DNA of 40,878 bases from a virus. The position numbers and the translations under genes were made by a program. Positions 21,711 through 30,190 of the stretch are shown one piece after another (within the stretch, counting starts at the first letter, position 1; every line of letters starts with the position of its first letter). The notes below the pieces were generated by a model. It saw nothing but the letters and a program-made list of their open reading frames with translations, did no database searches and was not told the origin of the DNA. Location: positions 1 through 40,878 of the IMG/VR virus record IMGVR_UViG_3300045110_000103, one strand, 5' to 3'.

Positions 21711-22885
21711 CGGACGATCGGGAAGACCTCATCGAGCCACGGCAGATCGCCGAGGCCGCCGTTCACCTCAGCATCGCGGAAGGTCCGCCATAGGGCGTTG
21801 ACCTCGTTGTCGATCTCGAGCCGGCGCGGCGAGTCCGCAGGCAGGAGTCGCTGCTCTTCGTAGAGCGGGTGACTGAGCACTTCCTTCGTCTCGAGCCCGT
21901 ACTGGGTGTGGAACTGGATCTCGAACATCTGCCCGTCGGCCGTCCGCCAGTTGGTGTTGAGGCCGGCGTAGCCGTCGGCCCGCTCCCAGTAGTTGGTGGC
22001 GCGGTACGGCTCGTATCCGCGCGCCACCAACTCGTCAACGGCCGTTCGGACCGACGCATCGTAGGAGGCCGGATCGCCGACGAAGGTGTATCGCAGGTTG
22101 TCCTTCATCTCGGCGGCCATCTGGTCGCGCGTAATCATCGGATCGTCCTTCACCATGCCGTTGAGCTTCCGCAGCGTCGACCCTTCCTCCTTGACCGCCG
22201 CCTTCAACGTGTTCAACTCCTTGCCGTCGAGGACGAAGTGCGCGTCGGGGTTGAGGTCGGCCAGCTGACCGATCGCCTTGAGATCCTCCGTGACGCCAGG
22301 TTCGGCAGCCCTGGCCGAGTCGACAAGATCGGTGGTCAGCGACTGGAGCTCCTCTGGGCCCACCGTCTGCATGAACTCCGGCGGCAACTCCTCCGTCGGC
22401 ATCTCGCCCGCGACCGCGCCTTCTGCGGCGGCGGCTCCAGGCTCCTCGCCGACGATCGGCACCCAGTCGAGCGTGCCGTTCGGGTGGTCCTCGATGGTGT
22501 CGGCCTCGTCGATGTCGAAGGTCTGCCCGTCGCGCGCCGCGCACTCCTCGTCGCCGTCCCCGTCGATGGCCTGCACCTGGCTGACACCGGCCTCGGAGTA
22601 CGAGGCGAGGGCGGTGGCGTTGTAGGCGTCCATGAGCTCGGTCCGGGCGATCATCTCGGCGCGGTAGTCGTCGAAGAGGCTGCCCATGTTCAGCCCGTCG
22701 ATGACGCCGCCGGATTGGATGGCATCAGCCACCTGGAGGACGCTCATGCCGGAGTCAAGGCCCCGGCCGATCGCCTCGTTGATCTTGTCGCGGGTCGTCT
22801 CGTTGATGCCGGTGACACGCGCCGCGCCGCGCTCCATCACCCGCTCGACGGCACCCGCTGGAGCGGCCTTGGCGAAGGACAGCAA
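21707..22885 (-). CDS. MuF-like protein with C-terminal RelA/SpoT-like domain (toxin candidate)
   Basis: 392 residues. Residues ~24-140 match the C-terminal half of MuF/head morphogenesis proteins (VTGINETTRDKINEAI ... RAEMIARTELMDAYN ... DGDEECAARDGQ ... HPNGTL). An Ala/Glu linker follows. Residues ~230-370 carry the pattern of RelA/SpoT-type nucleotidyltransferase domains found at the end of polymorphic toxins: RK (239-240), KDNLRYTF with D262, YAGLNTNW, and FEIQFHT with E322, then HPLYEEQR. MuF proteins enter the capsid, so the enzyme could be carried in the virion and delivered or released in the host. The start is TTG, three bases after the previous stop and in the same frame, with no clear ribosome site; a downstream ATG near 22837 is possible. 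Confidence 0.7.
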   Translation of the reverse strand: MLSFAKAAPAGAVERVMERGAARVTGINETTRDKINEAIGRGLDSGMSVLQVADAIQSGGVIDGLNMGSLFDDYRAEMIARTELMDAYNATALASYSEAGVSQVQAIDGDGDEECAARDGQTFDIDEADTIEDHPNGTLDWVPIVGEEPGAAAAEGAVAGEMPTEELPPEFMQTVGPEELQSLTTDLVDSARAAEPGVTEDLKAIGQLADLNPDAHFVLDGKELNTLKAAVKEEGSTLRKLNGMVKDDPMITRDQMAAEMKDNLRYTFVGDPASYDASVRTAVDELVARGYEPYRATNYWERADGYAGLNTNWRTADGQMFEIQFHTQYGLETKEVLSHPLYEEQRLLPADSPRRLEIDNEVNALWRTFRDAEVNGGLGDLPWLDEVFPIVR

Positions 22886-22888
22886 GGC

Positions 22889-23059
22889 TCAGAGCGTGAG
22901 GGCGAGAGCCAGCAGTTCCTCGTCGTCCTCTGGCTCCTCGAGGGGTCGCCTGGCCGGTGGTCGACCGAAGCCGTAGCCGTACCGCGTCTTGCCCGTGGCG
23001 ACCACGCACGGCGCGGCGTCGAAGATGGTCGGGTCGAAGATGCAGCCGTCGAAGATCAT
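22889..23059 (-). CDS. 56-residue phage head-region protein
   Basis: ATGA overlap with the methyltransferase gene sets the start. The N-terminal repeat MIFDGCIFDPTIFDAA is typical of small proteins found near phage structural genes; the C-terminus is acidic (EEPEDDEELLALA). Function unknown. Its TGA is followed after one codon by the TTG of the MuF-RelA/SpoT-like gene in the same frame, so stop readthrough would fuse the two. Confidence 0.65.
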   Translation of the reverse strand: MIFDGCIFDPTIFDAAPCVVATGKTRYGYGFGRPPARRPLEEPEDDEELLALALTL

Positions 23060-23691
23060 CGGCGCTCCAGGCGGATGGTCAGGTCGCCCAGCGCGTTCCA
23101 GTAGTGCGCGCGGGCGAAGGTCTGCACCTCGAGGGCACGGGTGGCGATGTCATCGGCGATCGAGCCGCTGATGGTCACCACGTTGAAGTCTGCCGTGACC
23201 GGGTAGTGGTCGAGGCCCTGCGCCTTCCGCCACTCGGCGTCGAGGTAGTACCACGTCTGCTCGTGGATGAAGCGCACGTGCGTCGGATCCCAGAAGGCGC
23301 GGTCGCTCTTGACGTAGGGGTGCGTGACGTTGACCACCGCACCCGGCTTGGTGATGCGGTGGACCTCATCCCAGAAGAGCCACCAGCCGTCGACCGTCTG
23401 GCCCGGCAGCGCGTGCGGGATGTGCTCGACGAAGTGCGAGCAGTTGACCTCCTCGACGACGCCATCCGCGATCGGCCACGGGAAGCTGAACAGGTCATGG
23501 ACGATGTCGGCGTCGCCGGCCAGGTCGATGCCGGTGAAGCCCTCGGCCTTATTCTGGCCGCAGGCGATGTCGAGCTTCGTCGGCGAGTGGAGCAGGTAAC
23601 GCCGCCCGACGTCGTAGATCTTCGCCATCGTCTTGAGCGTCTCGGTATATTCGCCGAGCTCCTCGTCCGGTGCCGCTTTCGCTCGTGCCAC
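23056..23691 (-). CDS. SAM-dependent methyltransferase
   Basis: 211 residues. PTKLDIACGQNKAEGFTGIDLAG is the SAM-binding motif I to acidic loop, VVEEVNCSHFVEHIPH the later core strand, and LFWDEVHRITKPGAVVNVTHP the helix and strand typical of type-11 methyltransferases. The GTG overlaps the glycosyltransferase TAG by one base (TAGTG). Paired with a glycosyltransferase, so sugar or small-molecule methylation is likely. Confidence 0.8.
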   Translation of the reverse strand: MARAKAAPDEELGEYTETLKTMAKIYDVGRRYLLHSPTKLDIACGQNKAEGFTGIDLAGDADIVHDLFSFPWPIADGVVEEVNCSHFVEHIPHALPGQTVDGWWLFWDEVHRITKPGAVVNVTHPYVKSDRAFWDPTHVRFIHEQTWYYLDAEWRKAQGLDHYPVTADFNVVTISGSIADDIATRALEVQTFARAHYWNALGDLTIRLERR

Positions 23692-24422
23692 TACCACACC
23701 ATCCCAGTGGCCGGGTCGAGGTGCCCGACCTTGACCCGCGTGTCGCACGCAACCTTATACCCCGCCTTGCGGGCCCTCTCGAAGAAGTAGAGATCCTGCG
23801 TGTACATCCCGACGCCGGCATCCGGCCGCCACTCCTGCTGGGTCTTGAACCACGGCCGCTCGAGGCTGCGGAAGACCTCGGTGCGGAAGAGGGTGAAGCC
23901 CATGCCCAGCCCGTTGCACTCCTGCACCGTGTCCATCCGCGGCGGCTGCGGCACGAAGTCGAGCACGCCCTCGGGGTTGCCGTAGATCATCGGCTGGCCC
24001 GCCTCGCCCTTCGTCCAGTAGAGGCCTCCCACCGCCGCGTACTCCTCGATGGACTCGTACAGCTTCAAGAGGCCGTCGGGCGGCGGGAGGTTGTCCTCCT
24101 CGAGCGTCAGGACGTAGGGCCAGGTCGAGAGTTGCGGGTGGCCGAGGATCGTCTCGAAGGCCTGCTCGTATGCCGCGCCGACCTCCATGCCCGAGACGAA
24201 GAGCCGCACCACCTGCTGGTTCATGGGCGTCATAAGGCCCATCCAGTTCTCCACGGCGCGGGCCGGGATGCTGCCGCGGGTGGGCACGACGATGACGGTG
24301 GACAGGTTGCGATAGGACCGGGATCGCTCGAGACGCTCGATGCTCCGCCGCATCTCCCGGTTGTGGACGCCCTGCGCATCGTGGCTGATGGTCGGCGCTT
24401 CGGACAGGATGAGCTCAGGCAT
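23691..24422 (-). CDS. GT-A type glycosyltransferase
   Basis: 243 residues. STVIVVPTRGSIPARAVENW opens a GT-A fold; PYVLTLEEDNLPPPDGLLKL supplies the acidic metal-binding cluster (EED in place of DxD); MYTQDLYFFERARKAGYKV and the final GHLD are the acceptor-side base and metal-binding His pattern. TGATG overlap with the repeat-protein gene. Phage enzymes of this type lie beside structural genes and are thought to modify virion proteins. Confidence 0.8.
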   Translation of the reverse strand: MPELILSEAPTISHDAQGVHNREMRRSIERLERSRSYRNLSTVIVVPTRGSIPARAVENWMGLMTPMNQQVVRLFVSGMEVGAAYEQAFETILGHPQLSTWPYVLTLEEDNLPPPDGLLKLYESIEEYAAVGGLYWTKGEAGQPMIYGNPEGVLDFVPQPPRMDTVQECNGLGMGFTLFRTEVFRSLERPWFKTQQEWRPDAGVGMYTQDLYFFERARKAGYKVACDTRVKVGHLDPATGMVW

Positions 24423-26056
24423 CAGACGACATTCCGCAGGATGACCATGAGGCCGGCCCGCTGGAGTTGCGTGCCCGAGACGGTCACCTGGCTTGCCTGA
24501 TGCGTCTGGCTCGTGGCGCTGATCGACACGCTGTTCATCCCCTGCATCGGGTTCATCTCGTTGATGGTACTCACGGTCGGGTCGGCGCTGATGAGCCGCC
24601 ACGGAGCGGCCGTCATCGTCGACCCGTAGATCATGCCGATGGTACCGCCGAGGTTGGTGGTCGATGCGCCCACCGACGACGTGTTCGTGGACAGCTGGAA
24701 GCCGAAGTAGTACTCGCCCGCCGAGAGCCGTGAGGCGAGGTTGAACGACATGAGGCGCGGACCCGAGAGCGACGAGAAGACGCCCGTGTTGCTGGCGTAA
24801 GAGATGGTCGTGGTCGAGCTCTGCCCGACGATCGCGTTGAGCGTCGAGGCGTTCCGGCTGTAGAGCACGCCCACGGCCGAGATGACGATGGCGTTGGTGG
24901 CCGTGGTGGCGGCGGTCGCCAGCGATACGGACACCGGGATGTCGACGCGGCTGAACGACACCGCCTTCTCGAGCACGAAGCGCACGAGGCTGACCGAGGT
25001 GTTGATGGGCACCGACGTCGCCGACGAATAGAGGACCGCGCTGTTGGCGTGGTAGAAGGACAGGTCGCCAGGCGGCACGATGCTGACGGTCGCGCCGTTC
25101 GCGCCGGTGGATCCCGAGAGTGTCACGTCGCCCGTCCCGACGAGGACAAGCTGGGTGCCGCTGATGCCCGTGCTACCGACGGTGTTGCCGAGGTTGCTGA
25201 TGCCGGCCGACATCTGGCCCTGCGTCTGCACCGACTGGGTCGAGTTGCCGCTGATCGTGATGGTCTGCGCGTTGCTGCCGAGGGTGATGTTCGCGCCCGC
25301 CGAGAGCACCACCGTCCCCGACGTGTAGGTGGTCGCCGCGTTCATGGCGATGCCACCGAGGTTGCCCGTGGCGCTGGCGCCAGCCGGGACACTCAGGCCG
25401 AGCGATCCATTCGACCAGCCGACGCTGATGCCGCCAGAGGCGTAGATCGACAGGCTCTGCGCGCTGTACGTGCTCGAGGACGTACCGCCGAACGTCTGGC
25501 TTGAGGCATAGATGCCGAGTGTCTGGACGGTCTGCGCCACCGGGGCGGCCACGCTGATGTCGACGCGCTGGCCGGTGTTGGAGGACACCGTGACGCCACC
25601 ACCGACGCCCGTGATGGAGACGACACCCGACGTGTACGTGGTGTTGCTGGCGGCGATGCCCGACACGAATGTCTGCGCCGTCTGGGCGTTGACCGAGAGC
25701 AGGATGGTGCCCGCGTTGTACGAGGCCGTCAGCGCACCGGATCCCGACAGGACGACGGTGCCGCTGGTGTACGTCGAGTTGCTCGCCGCGATGGCCCCGA
25801 GGTTGCCGGTCGCCGACGCCCCGGCTGGCACGCTGAACTGGTACTGGTTGCCCGTCGTCGAGCGGATCGTGATGGCGCCGAGTTCGGAGAGCGAGACGGT
25901 GCCGGACGTGTAGGTCGTCTGGCTGTTGGCGATGCCGCTGATGCCGGTCTGGGCCGTCTGGGCTACGGGCGCGGCCACCGACAGATTGACCTGAGCGCCT
26001 ACCGTGGCCGCGGTTACGCCACCACCCACGCCGCTGATCGCGGTGATGAGCGCCAT
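24422..26056 (-). CDS. Repetitive beta-rich virion surface/fibre protein
   Basis: 544 residues, Ser/Thr/Ala/Gly-rich, with no Cys. The first ~330 residues are irregular repeats of ~45-65 residues marked by 'IAASNTTYTSGTVVLSGSG' and 'SLSVPAGASATGNLG' units, a layout common in uncultured phage surface proteins. The last ~200 residues are a different beta domain (LRFVLEKAVSFSRVDIPVSV ... GEYYFGFQLSTN), a candidate binding head. It sits between portal and glycosyltransferase genes, so it may be a head fibre; its Ser/Thr content would suit glycosylation. Confidence 0.65.
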   Translation of the reverse strand: MALITAISGVGGGVTAATVGAQVNLSVAAPVAQTAQTGISGIANSQTTYTSGTVSLSELGAITIRSTTGNQYQFSVPAGASATGNLGAIAASNSTYTSGTVVLSGSGALTASYNAGTILLSVNAQTAQTFVSGIAASNTTYTSGVVSITGVGGGVTVSSNTGQRVDISVAAPVAQTVQTLGIYASSQTFGGTSSSTYSAQSLSIYASGGISVGWSNGSLGLSVPAGASATGNLGGIAMNAATTYTSGTVVLSAGANITLGSNAQTITISGNSTQSVQTQGQMSAGISNLGNTVGSTGISGTQLVLVGTGDVTLSGSTGANGATVSIVPPGDLSFYHANSAVLYSSATSVPINTSVSLVRFVLEKAVSFSRVDIPVSVSLATAATTATNAIVISAVGVLYSRNASTLNAIVGQSSTTTISYASNTGVFSSLSGPRLMSFNLASRLSAGEYYFGFQLSTNTSSVGASTTNLGGTIGMIYGSTMTAAPWRLISADPTVSTINEMNPMQGMNSVSISATSQTHQASQVTVSGTQLQRAGLMVILRNVV

Positions 26057-26131
26057 CTAGGCGTCCCTCGCCGCGATGTAGAGCACTACCGCCATGCAGA
26101 GGACGATGCCGAGCACTGCCAGCAGCAGCAC
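26057..26131 (-). CDS. 24-residue membrane micro-protein
   Basis: GTG two bases after the portal stop, GAGG 8 nt upstream, and a TAG that abuts the next ATG: the ORF fills the gap exactly. The first 20 residues are one hydrophobic helix (VLLLAVLGIVLCMAVVLYIA) followed by ARDA. Likely a single-pass membrane peptide of unknown role. Confidence 0.55.
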   Translation of the reverse strand: MLLLAVLGIVLCMAVVLYIAARDA

Positions 26132-26132
26132 G

Positions 26133-28454
26133 TCAGTCCTCGGTGACGCTGTACGAGCCGTCGCGGTTCTTCTTCACCGTGCGATTGCGAGCCGGCGGGA
26201 TGATGACCGTCGGCGGCTCCACGGGCGGCAGGTTGACGATTGGCGCGGCGACGCTCACCTGGACGTTGTGCGGCGTCTCGGCGAGCGTGCCGATGCGCCC
26301 GCCGAGATCCGCCAGGCCGGAAGTCACCGTCTCCATCGTCGCCTCGTGGACGGCACGCATGGCCGCCATGCCCTCGGAGTGGGCAGTTGCGAAGCCCATG
26401 ATGGCCTGAGCGATCGCACCGTCGTCGGCCTTGCCCTCGTCACCAGCCACGAGCTCGTCGGCCGTGAGCGCGTCGTCCATCTCGCTCTTGGCGATCGTCT
26501 CGGCCCGCTCGTCAGCGAAGGCGTCGATACCGAGTGCGGCGGCGGCCTCCTCGGATCCAAGCCCTTCGATGAGGTCCGCCACCGCAGCAACCGACAGACC
26601 GCGTTCGAGGCCGCGCGCGATGCCGTCCTCCACCTTGGCGCGCGTCACCTCGTTGATGGCCGCCGCCTTGGCGGGCAGTGGCGGCAGCACGTCATGGACA
26701 CCGGCCGCGACCACCTGCGACACGGCCTCGAGCCGCGGGGCGAGCGCATGGTGCAGCTTGGCATCCCACGTCTTGCTCCACCAGATCGACGAGTCGCCCG
26801 GATGCTTCTCGACGTGGGCGGCGTGCTTGCGCAGCCGCTCGGCGATGTCGTGCTGCTGCTCCTTGAGCACGTCGCCGACGGTATTCTTCAAGAGCGGCGT
26901 GTACTTGCTCATGGCGTGTTCGCGGTAGCGCACGAGCGAGGCGTGGAGCGGCGCGACCCGTGGGCTGAGCCGGGACGGCAGGACGGCCTTGGCCGCGCCA
27001 GCCTGCGGAGCCATGGCAGCCGGGCCGCTGGACGTCTCGCCGGCAGCGGCGGACGCGGCGGACTGTTGGCCGCTGGTGTCGTTCTCCGGCGTCCGGCCGA
27101 GCACCTCCTCGGTCGGCGTGGCGACGTTGCCCTCCTGATCCGGTGCCTGCGCATACGGCACGATGGTGGCGGGCAGGAGGATCGCATTGTCGATGGACGG
27201 GTCGCCGGTCGGCGGCAGCCCGATGAGCGCGCGCCGCTCGAGGTTGGTGAGCGGGCTGTTGAGCGACTTGCCGAGGAGATCGTAGCGCGGCGAGTCGTCA
27301 TCGAACTCCGGTTCCTCGATCTCGAGCTCCACGGTGACGCCGAGCGCCTGCCAGCGGTCGAGCAGCTGGTACTGGGTCACCTGGCGGAAGATGTTGAGAC
27401 GGTGGTGGACCGGACCCTGCCAGATGGCCGCCTCATCGTACTTGCGGGTGTCGCCGCTGTTGAGCCCGGCCGGCGTGGTCCCGCCGATGATGGACAGCGG
27501 GACGCCCCAGAGCGTGAGCAAATCGTCGCGTGCCCCGTCCATGAGATCGCGGATCTGCATCTCGGCCGGCGTCAGGGTGGTCGGCGTGAAGTCGACCGGG
27601 GCGGCCATCAGCTGGAGGCGCTTGGCGGCATCGGATTGCTCGACGACGGTGCGCCAGTCGCGCTCGGCCTGGAGCATCTGGTCGCTGCCCATCACGCCCG
27701 TCTTCGGCGAGAGGAAGCCCGACAGCCGACCACCCGCCTCGATGACCATGGCGAGGTGATTGTCGAGGCCCTGGCTCAGCTGCGCCTTGGTGAGCGCCGA
27801 CTCCACGAGGCCGATGCCGAAGTGACCGACGTAGCCCGGGCGCAGACGGTAGTGGAGGATCTCGTCCATGCGGACGGCGATGCCCGGATCGGTCCGCGTC
27901 TTGTCGATGCTCCAGCCGATGAGGTTGCCGTTGTCGTCCTCCTCGGGATACATCCGCCAGGGCGCGATCGGCAACATGGCCGACGGCGTGTTGGCGTAGG
28001 CATCGAGCATATCGAGGAAGATGAAGCCTGAGCCGCAGACGCCCATCGCGCGCCCCGTCAGGCCCCACAGGTCGGACTGGTAGTACGGCGCACCGACCGT
28101 CAGGTTGCTCGATGGCTTCTCGAGGAGCGTCTTGGCGCGCTGCGCAGCCTCATTCGGGTACTGGTCGTCGATCTCCTCGTCGTTCTCGTCCTCGAGATCC
28201 CAGTCGACGTTCGCCATGCGCTCGGTGATGGCGTCCTCGGCGGCGGCGATCCACGGCACGGCGAAGGACAGCGCCCATGCCCGCTGCATCTTCTTCTGCG
28301 GCGAGTTATTGGCGGCATAGCGGTCAAGCGGGTACTCGGTGTTGAGGACGCCAGCGCCAGGCCCGACCGGACCGGCCTTGCTGTAGATGGCAGCCTCGGC
28401 CTTGGCGACTGGAGCAGGACGCGGAGCGGGACGAGGAGCGATGTGGATGCTCAT
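26133..28454 (-). CDS. Portal protein with C-terminal MuF-like region
   Basis: 773 residues. Residues ~40-420 follow HK97/SPP1-type portals (WALSFAVPWIAAAEDAITER ... ILHYRLRPGYVGHFGIGLVE ... LLTLWGVPLSIIGGTTPAG ... WQGPVHHRLNIF). After an Ala/Pro-rich linker, residues ~510-680 resemble a MuF head-morphogenesis domain (INEVTRAKVEDGIARGLERG, then ERAETIAKSEMDDAL), and the end is an extension with basic residues. A portal-MuF fusion is unusual in length; a second MuF-like half is found in the RelA/SpoT-like gene downstream. GGATG is a weak ribosome site before the ATG. Confidence 0.88.
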   Translation of the reverse strand: MSIHIAPRPAPRPAPVAKAEAAIYSKAGPVGPGAGVLNTEYPLDRYAANNSPQKKMQRAWALSFAVPWIAAAEDAITERMANVDWDLEDENDEEIDDQYPNEAAQRAKTLLEKPSSNLTVGAPYYQSDLWGLTGRAMGVCGSGFIFLDMLDAYANTPSAMLPIAPWRMYPEEDDNGNLIGWSIDKTRTDPGIAVRMDEILHYRLRPGYVGHFGIGLVESALTKAQLSQGLDNHLAMVIEAGGRLSGFLSPKTGVMGSDQMLQAERDWRTVVEQSDAAKRLQLMAAPVDFTPTTLTPAEMQIRDLMDGARDDLLTLWGVPLSIIGGTTPAGLNSGDTRKYDEAAIWQGPVHHRLNIFRQVTQYQLLDRWQALGVTVELEIEEPEFDDDSPRYDLLGKSLNSPLTNLERRALIGLPPTGDPSIDNAILLPATIVPYAQAPDQEGNVATPTEEVLGRTPENDTSGQQSAASAAAGETSSGPAAMAPQAGAAKAVLPSRLSPRVAPLHASLVRYREHAMSKYTPLLKNTVGDVLKEQQHDIAERLRKHAAHVEKHPGDSSIWWSKTWDAKLHHALAPRLEAVSQVVAAGVHDVLPPLPAKAAAINEVTRAKVEDGIARGLERGLSVAAVADLIEGLGSEEAAAALGIDAFADERAETIAKSEMDDALTADELVAGDEGKADDGAIAQAIMGFATAHSEGMAAMRAVHEATMETVTSGLADLGGRIGTLAETPHNVQVSVAAPIVNLPPVEPPTVIIPPARNRTVKKNRDGSYSVTED

Positions 28455-28455
28455 G

Positions 28456-28484
28456 CGTTACATCCATTCGTTACAATGGTTACG
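28456..28484 (+). promoter_or_regulatory. GTTAC repeats and -10 box between divergent genes
   Basis: Three GTTAC copies (CGTTACA, CGTTACA, GGTTACG) lie in the 29-bp gap between the portal gene and a plus-strand gene. TACAAT (28472-28477), inside the second repeat, ends 6 nt before the plus-strand GTG, so a leaderless plus transcript is possible. No good -35 is seen; the repeats could be an operator. Confidence 0.45.
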
Positions 28485-28807
28485 TGAGCCGTAGCCGCGC
28501 CGAGTACATGAGGGACTACCGGCGAAGGAAGGCCGCGCCCGATCCGCGCGACCTCCGCATCGCCGAGTTGGAGGCGGAAGTGGGGCGCCTCACCGCTGCC
28601 CTGGAGACGTGGCGCATCGTGCTCGAGGGCGCGCCAGCCGTGCGCGATGAGGCGCGCACCATGAGCGAGCAGATCATGGGCCGCGAGACGCCGCGCGAGG
28701 AGCACGCACCGCACGGTCAGGCTGAGGGCTTCATCCACTTCGGCCGTCCTGCCCCGGCACCGAAGCCGGTTCCGCGCGGCGGTCGTTCACGATCAGGGCC
28801 ACGATGA
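28484..28807 (+). CDS. Small basic phage protein with coiled coil
   Basis: 107 residues from GTG. The start SRSRAEYMRDYRRRKAA is a motif at the head of many small phage proteins, followed by a short coiled coil (LRIAELEAEVGRLTAALE). It is one of few plus-strand genes and is convergent with a small membrane protein gene, overlapping it by 77 nt. The antisense frame of 95 codons has no such motif and was dropped. Possibly a DNA- or RNA-binding regulator; unknown. Confidence 0.65.
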   Translation: MSRSRAEYMRDYRRRKAAPDPRDLRIAELEAEVGRLTAALETWRIVLEGAPAVRDEARTMSEQIMGRETPREEHAPHGQAEGFIHFGRPAPAPKPVPRGGRSRSGPR

Positions 28808-28904
28808 GGAACGCCGCCGCCACGATGAGCGCGAGCGGCGGCCAGATCATCGCGGCACCGGCCACGACGAGAGCGTAGGCCGCATCCTGCGCAGAGATCG
28901 TCAC
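28731..28904 (-). CDS. 57-residue membrane protein
   Basis: GTG overlapping the large-terminase TGA as GTGA. Residues ~8-44 (AYALVVAGAAMIWPPLALIVAA and on) make one long or two short membrane helices; a polar tail follows. Unknown function. Its 3' part overlaps the opposite-strand gene, so both cannot be highly expressed at once without antisense effects. Confidence 0.6.
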   Translation of the reverse strand: MTISAQDAAYALVVAGAAMIWPPLALIVAAAFLIVALIVNDRRAEPASVPGQDGRSG

Positions 28905-30190
28905 GCGATCGCTCCCACACGCTGGCCGGCCAGCTGCGCCCACGGGTTGTCCTCGAGGATGCCGGTGATGCCCACCACGGCATAGCGGAGCGCGTCGCAG
29001 GCGTCGTCGTTGATGTCGATGGGCTCCTCACGGAAGCCGCCCGCCCGATTGGGCTTCCACGTGTAGCCCGGCAGCTCGCCGAGCAGCCCGCGGCACGTAG
29101 GTGCGATGCTCATGCCGCGGGCGATCGCCATGCTAACGGCTCCGATGCCAGGCGACACGGCGTTGGTGGCAGGCTCGACGGGCAGGCCGGCACGCTGGCA
29201 CTGGAGGATGTAGCCGGGCTCGGACGGGTCGGCGTAGAACGTCGTGACGCCGTGCGTGCGCTGGATGAACTCGAGGACGGGGATGATGCGGTCGATCGTC
29301 TCGCCCTTCTCGTACACCTCGTCGATGACGTGCAGCCGGCCCTCGCCCGACTGGCCCACCACCTCGCAGGCGAAGGCATGGACGAAGCCCCAGTCGAGGC
29401 CCGCCACCACGCGCTTCCACGGGCCCGCCTCGTTGCGCACCTGATCGTCGGGCAGCGTCCAGATGACGCCCTCGGCACCGACCCACTCGCCGTAGATGTA
29501 GCGGCGCTTGAGGTAGTCGTCGGCCTGGCTCTGCGCGTCCGCCACGTAGTCCCCGGGCAGCAGCGGGTTATCGAACGTCGAGGCATGGAGGTAGACGCGC
29601 TCCGGCGTCGGCGGCGTGAAGCGCACCTTGAGCCAGTGCTTCGGGCTGGCCGGGTTGGTGGCCGCCGCAATCTGGTGGAACGGGATGCCGGGCCAGGAGA
29701 GCCGGCCCTTGACCATCGACCAGTCGGACTCGACGCACTCGGCCGCCTCGTCAACGAACGCCCAGCCGAGCTCGACCGAGCCGACCTTCGACGGCAGGCC
29801 GGTGATGGGATCCGGGTCGAGGCCGAAAAACCAGATGCGGCTGCCGTTCGCCAGTTCGTACCACCGCTCGGTGCGGTTGTGGCGGACGATGCTGTTACGC
29901 GGTATCACATCGTGGAGCAGGGTGCGCTCGGTCGACGCGGCGAGGCTGGCCGCCGTCTTGCGAAAGATGCCGATCGGGATGCCGGGATACCGCTTCGCCA
30001 AGTCGTAGGCCTTCTCGCAGCCGATGCGGCTCTTACCGGCCCGGTAGGCGCCGCTGTACAGCACCTCGGACGCCCGACTCCAGAAGAAGGCGCGCTGCTG
30101 GGGGTTGGCGAACGTCGGCGCTAGTTCACGCCGCAGCGCCTCGAGGATCGGGCGGGGTGCGTCCCTAAGTTGCGGCGGTGCTGTCAGCAT
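28901..30190 (-). CDS. terL: Terminase large subunit
   Basis: 429 residues. ATPase: Walker A GAYRAGKS (residues ~47-54), Walker B WAFVDEAAE (~143-151). Nuclease, RNase H-like: D266 in AGLDWGF, D321 in YADPSEPGY, and the late acid in DINDDACDALRY. The motor packages DNA through the portal and cuts it. ATG chosen at a 26-nt overlap with the small-subunit gene; upstream ATGs are deep in that gene. Confidence 0.95.
   Translation of the reverse strand: MLTAPPQLRDAPRPILEALRRELAPTFANPQQRAFFWSRASEVLYSGAYRAGKSRIGCEKAYDLAKRYPGIPIGIFRKTAASLAASTERTLLHDVIPRNSIVRHNRTERWYELANGSRIWFFGLDPDPITGLPSKVGSVELGWAFVDEAAECVESDWSMVKGRLSWPGIPFHQIAAATNPASPKHWLKVRFTPPTPERVYLHASTFDNPLLPGDYVADAQSQADDYLKRRYIYGEWVGAEGVIWTLPDDQVRNEAGPWKRVVAGLDWGFVHAFACEVVGQSGEGRLHVIDEVYEKGETIDRIIPVLEFIQRTHGVTTFYADPSEPGYILQCQRAGLPVEPATNAVSPGIGAVSMAIARGMSIAPTCRGLLGELPGYTWKPNRAGGFREEPIDINDDACDALRYAVVGITGILEDNPWAQLAGQRVGAIA

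Noticed and set aside
28451-28738. 95-codon minus-strand frame opposite the plus-strand coiled-coil gene
   Set aside because: No protein-like motif, and its reverse strand carries the recognisable SRSRAEYMRDYRRRK gene.
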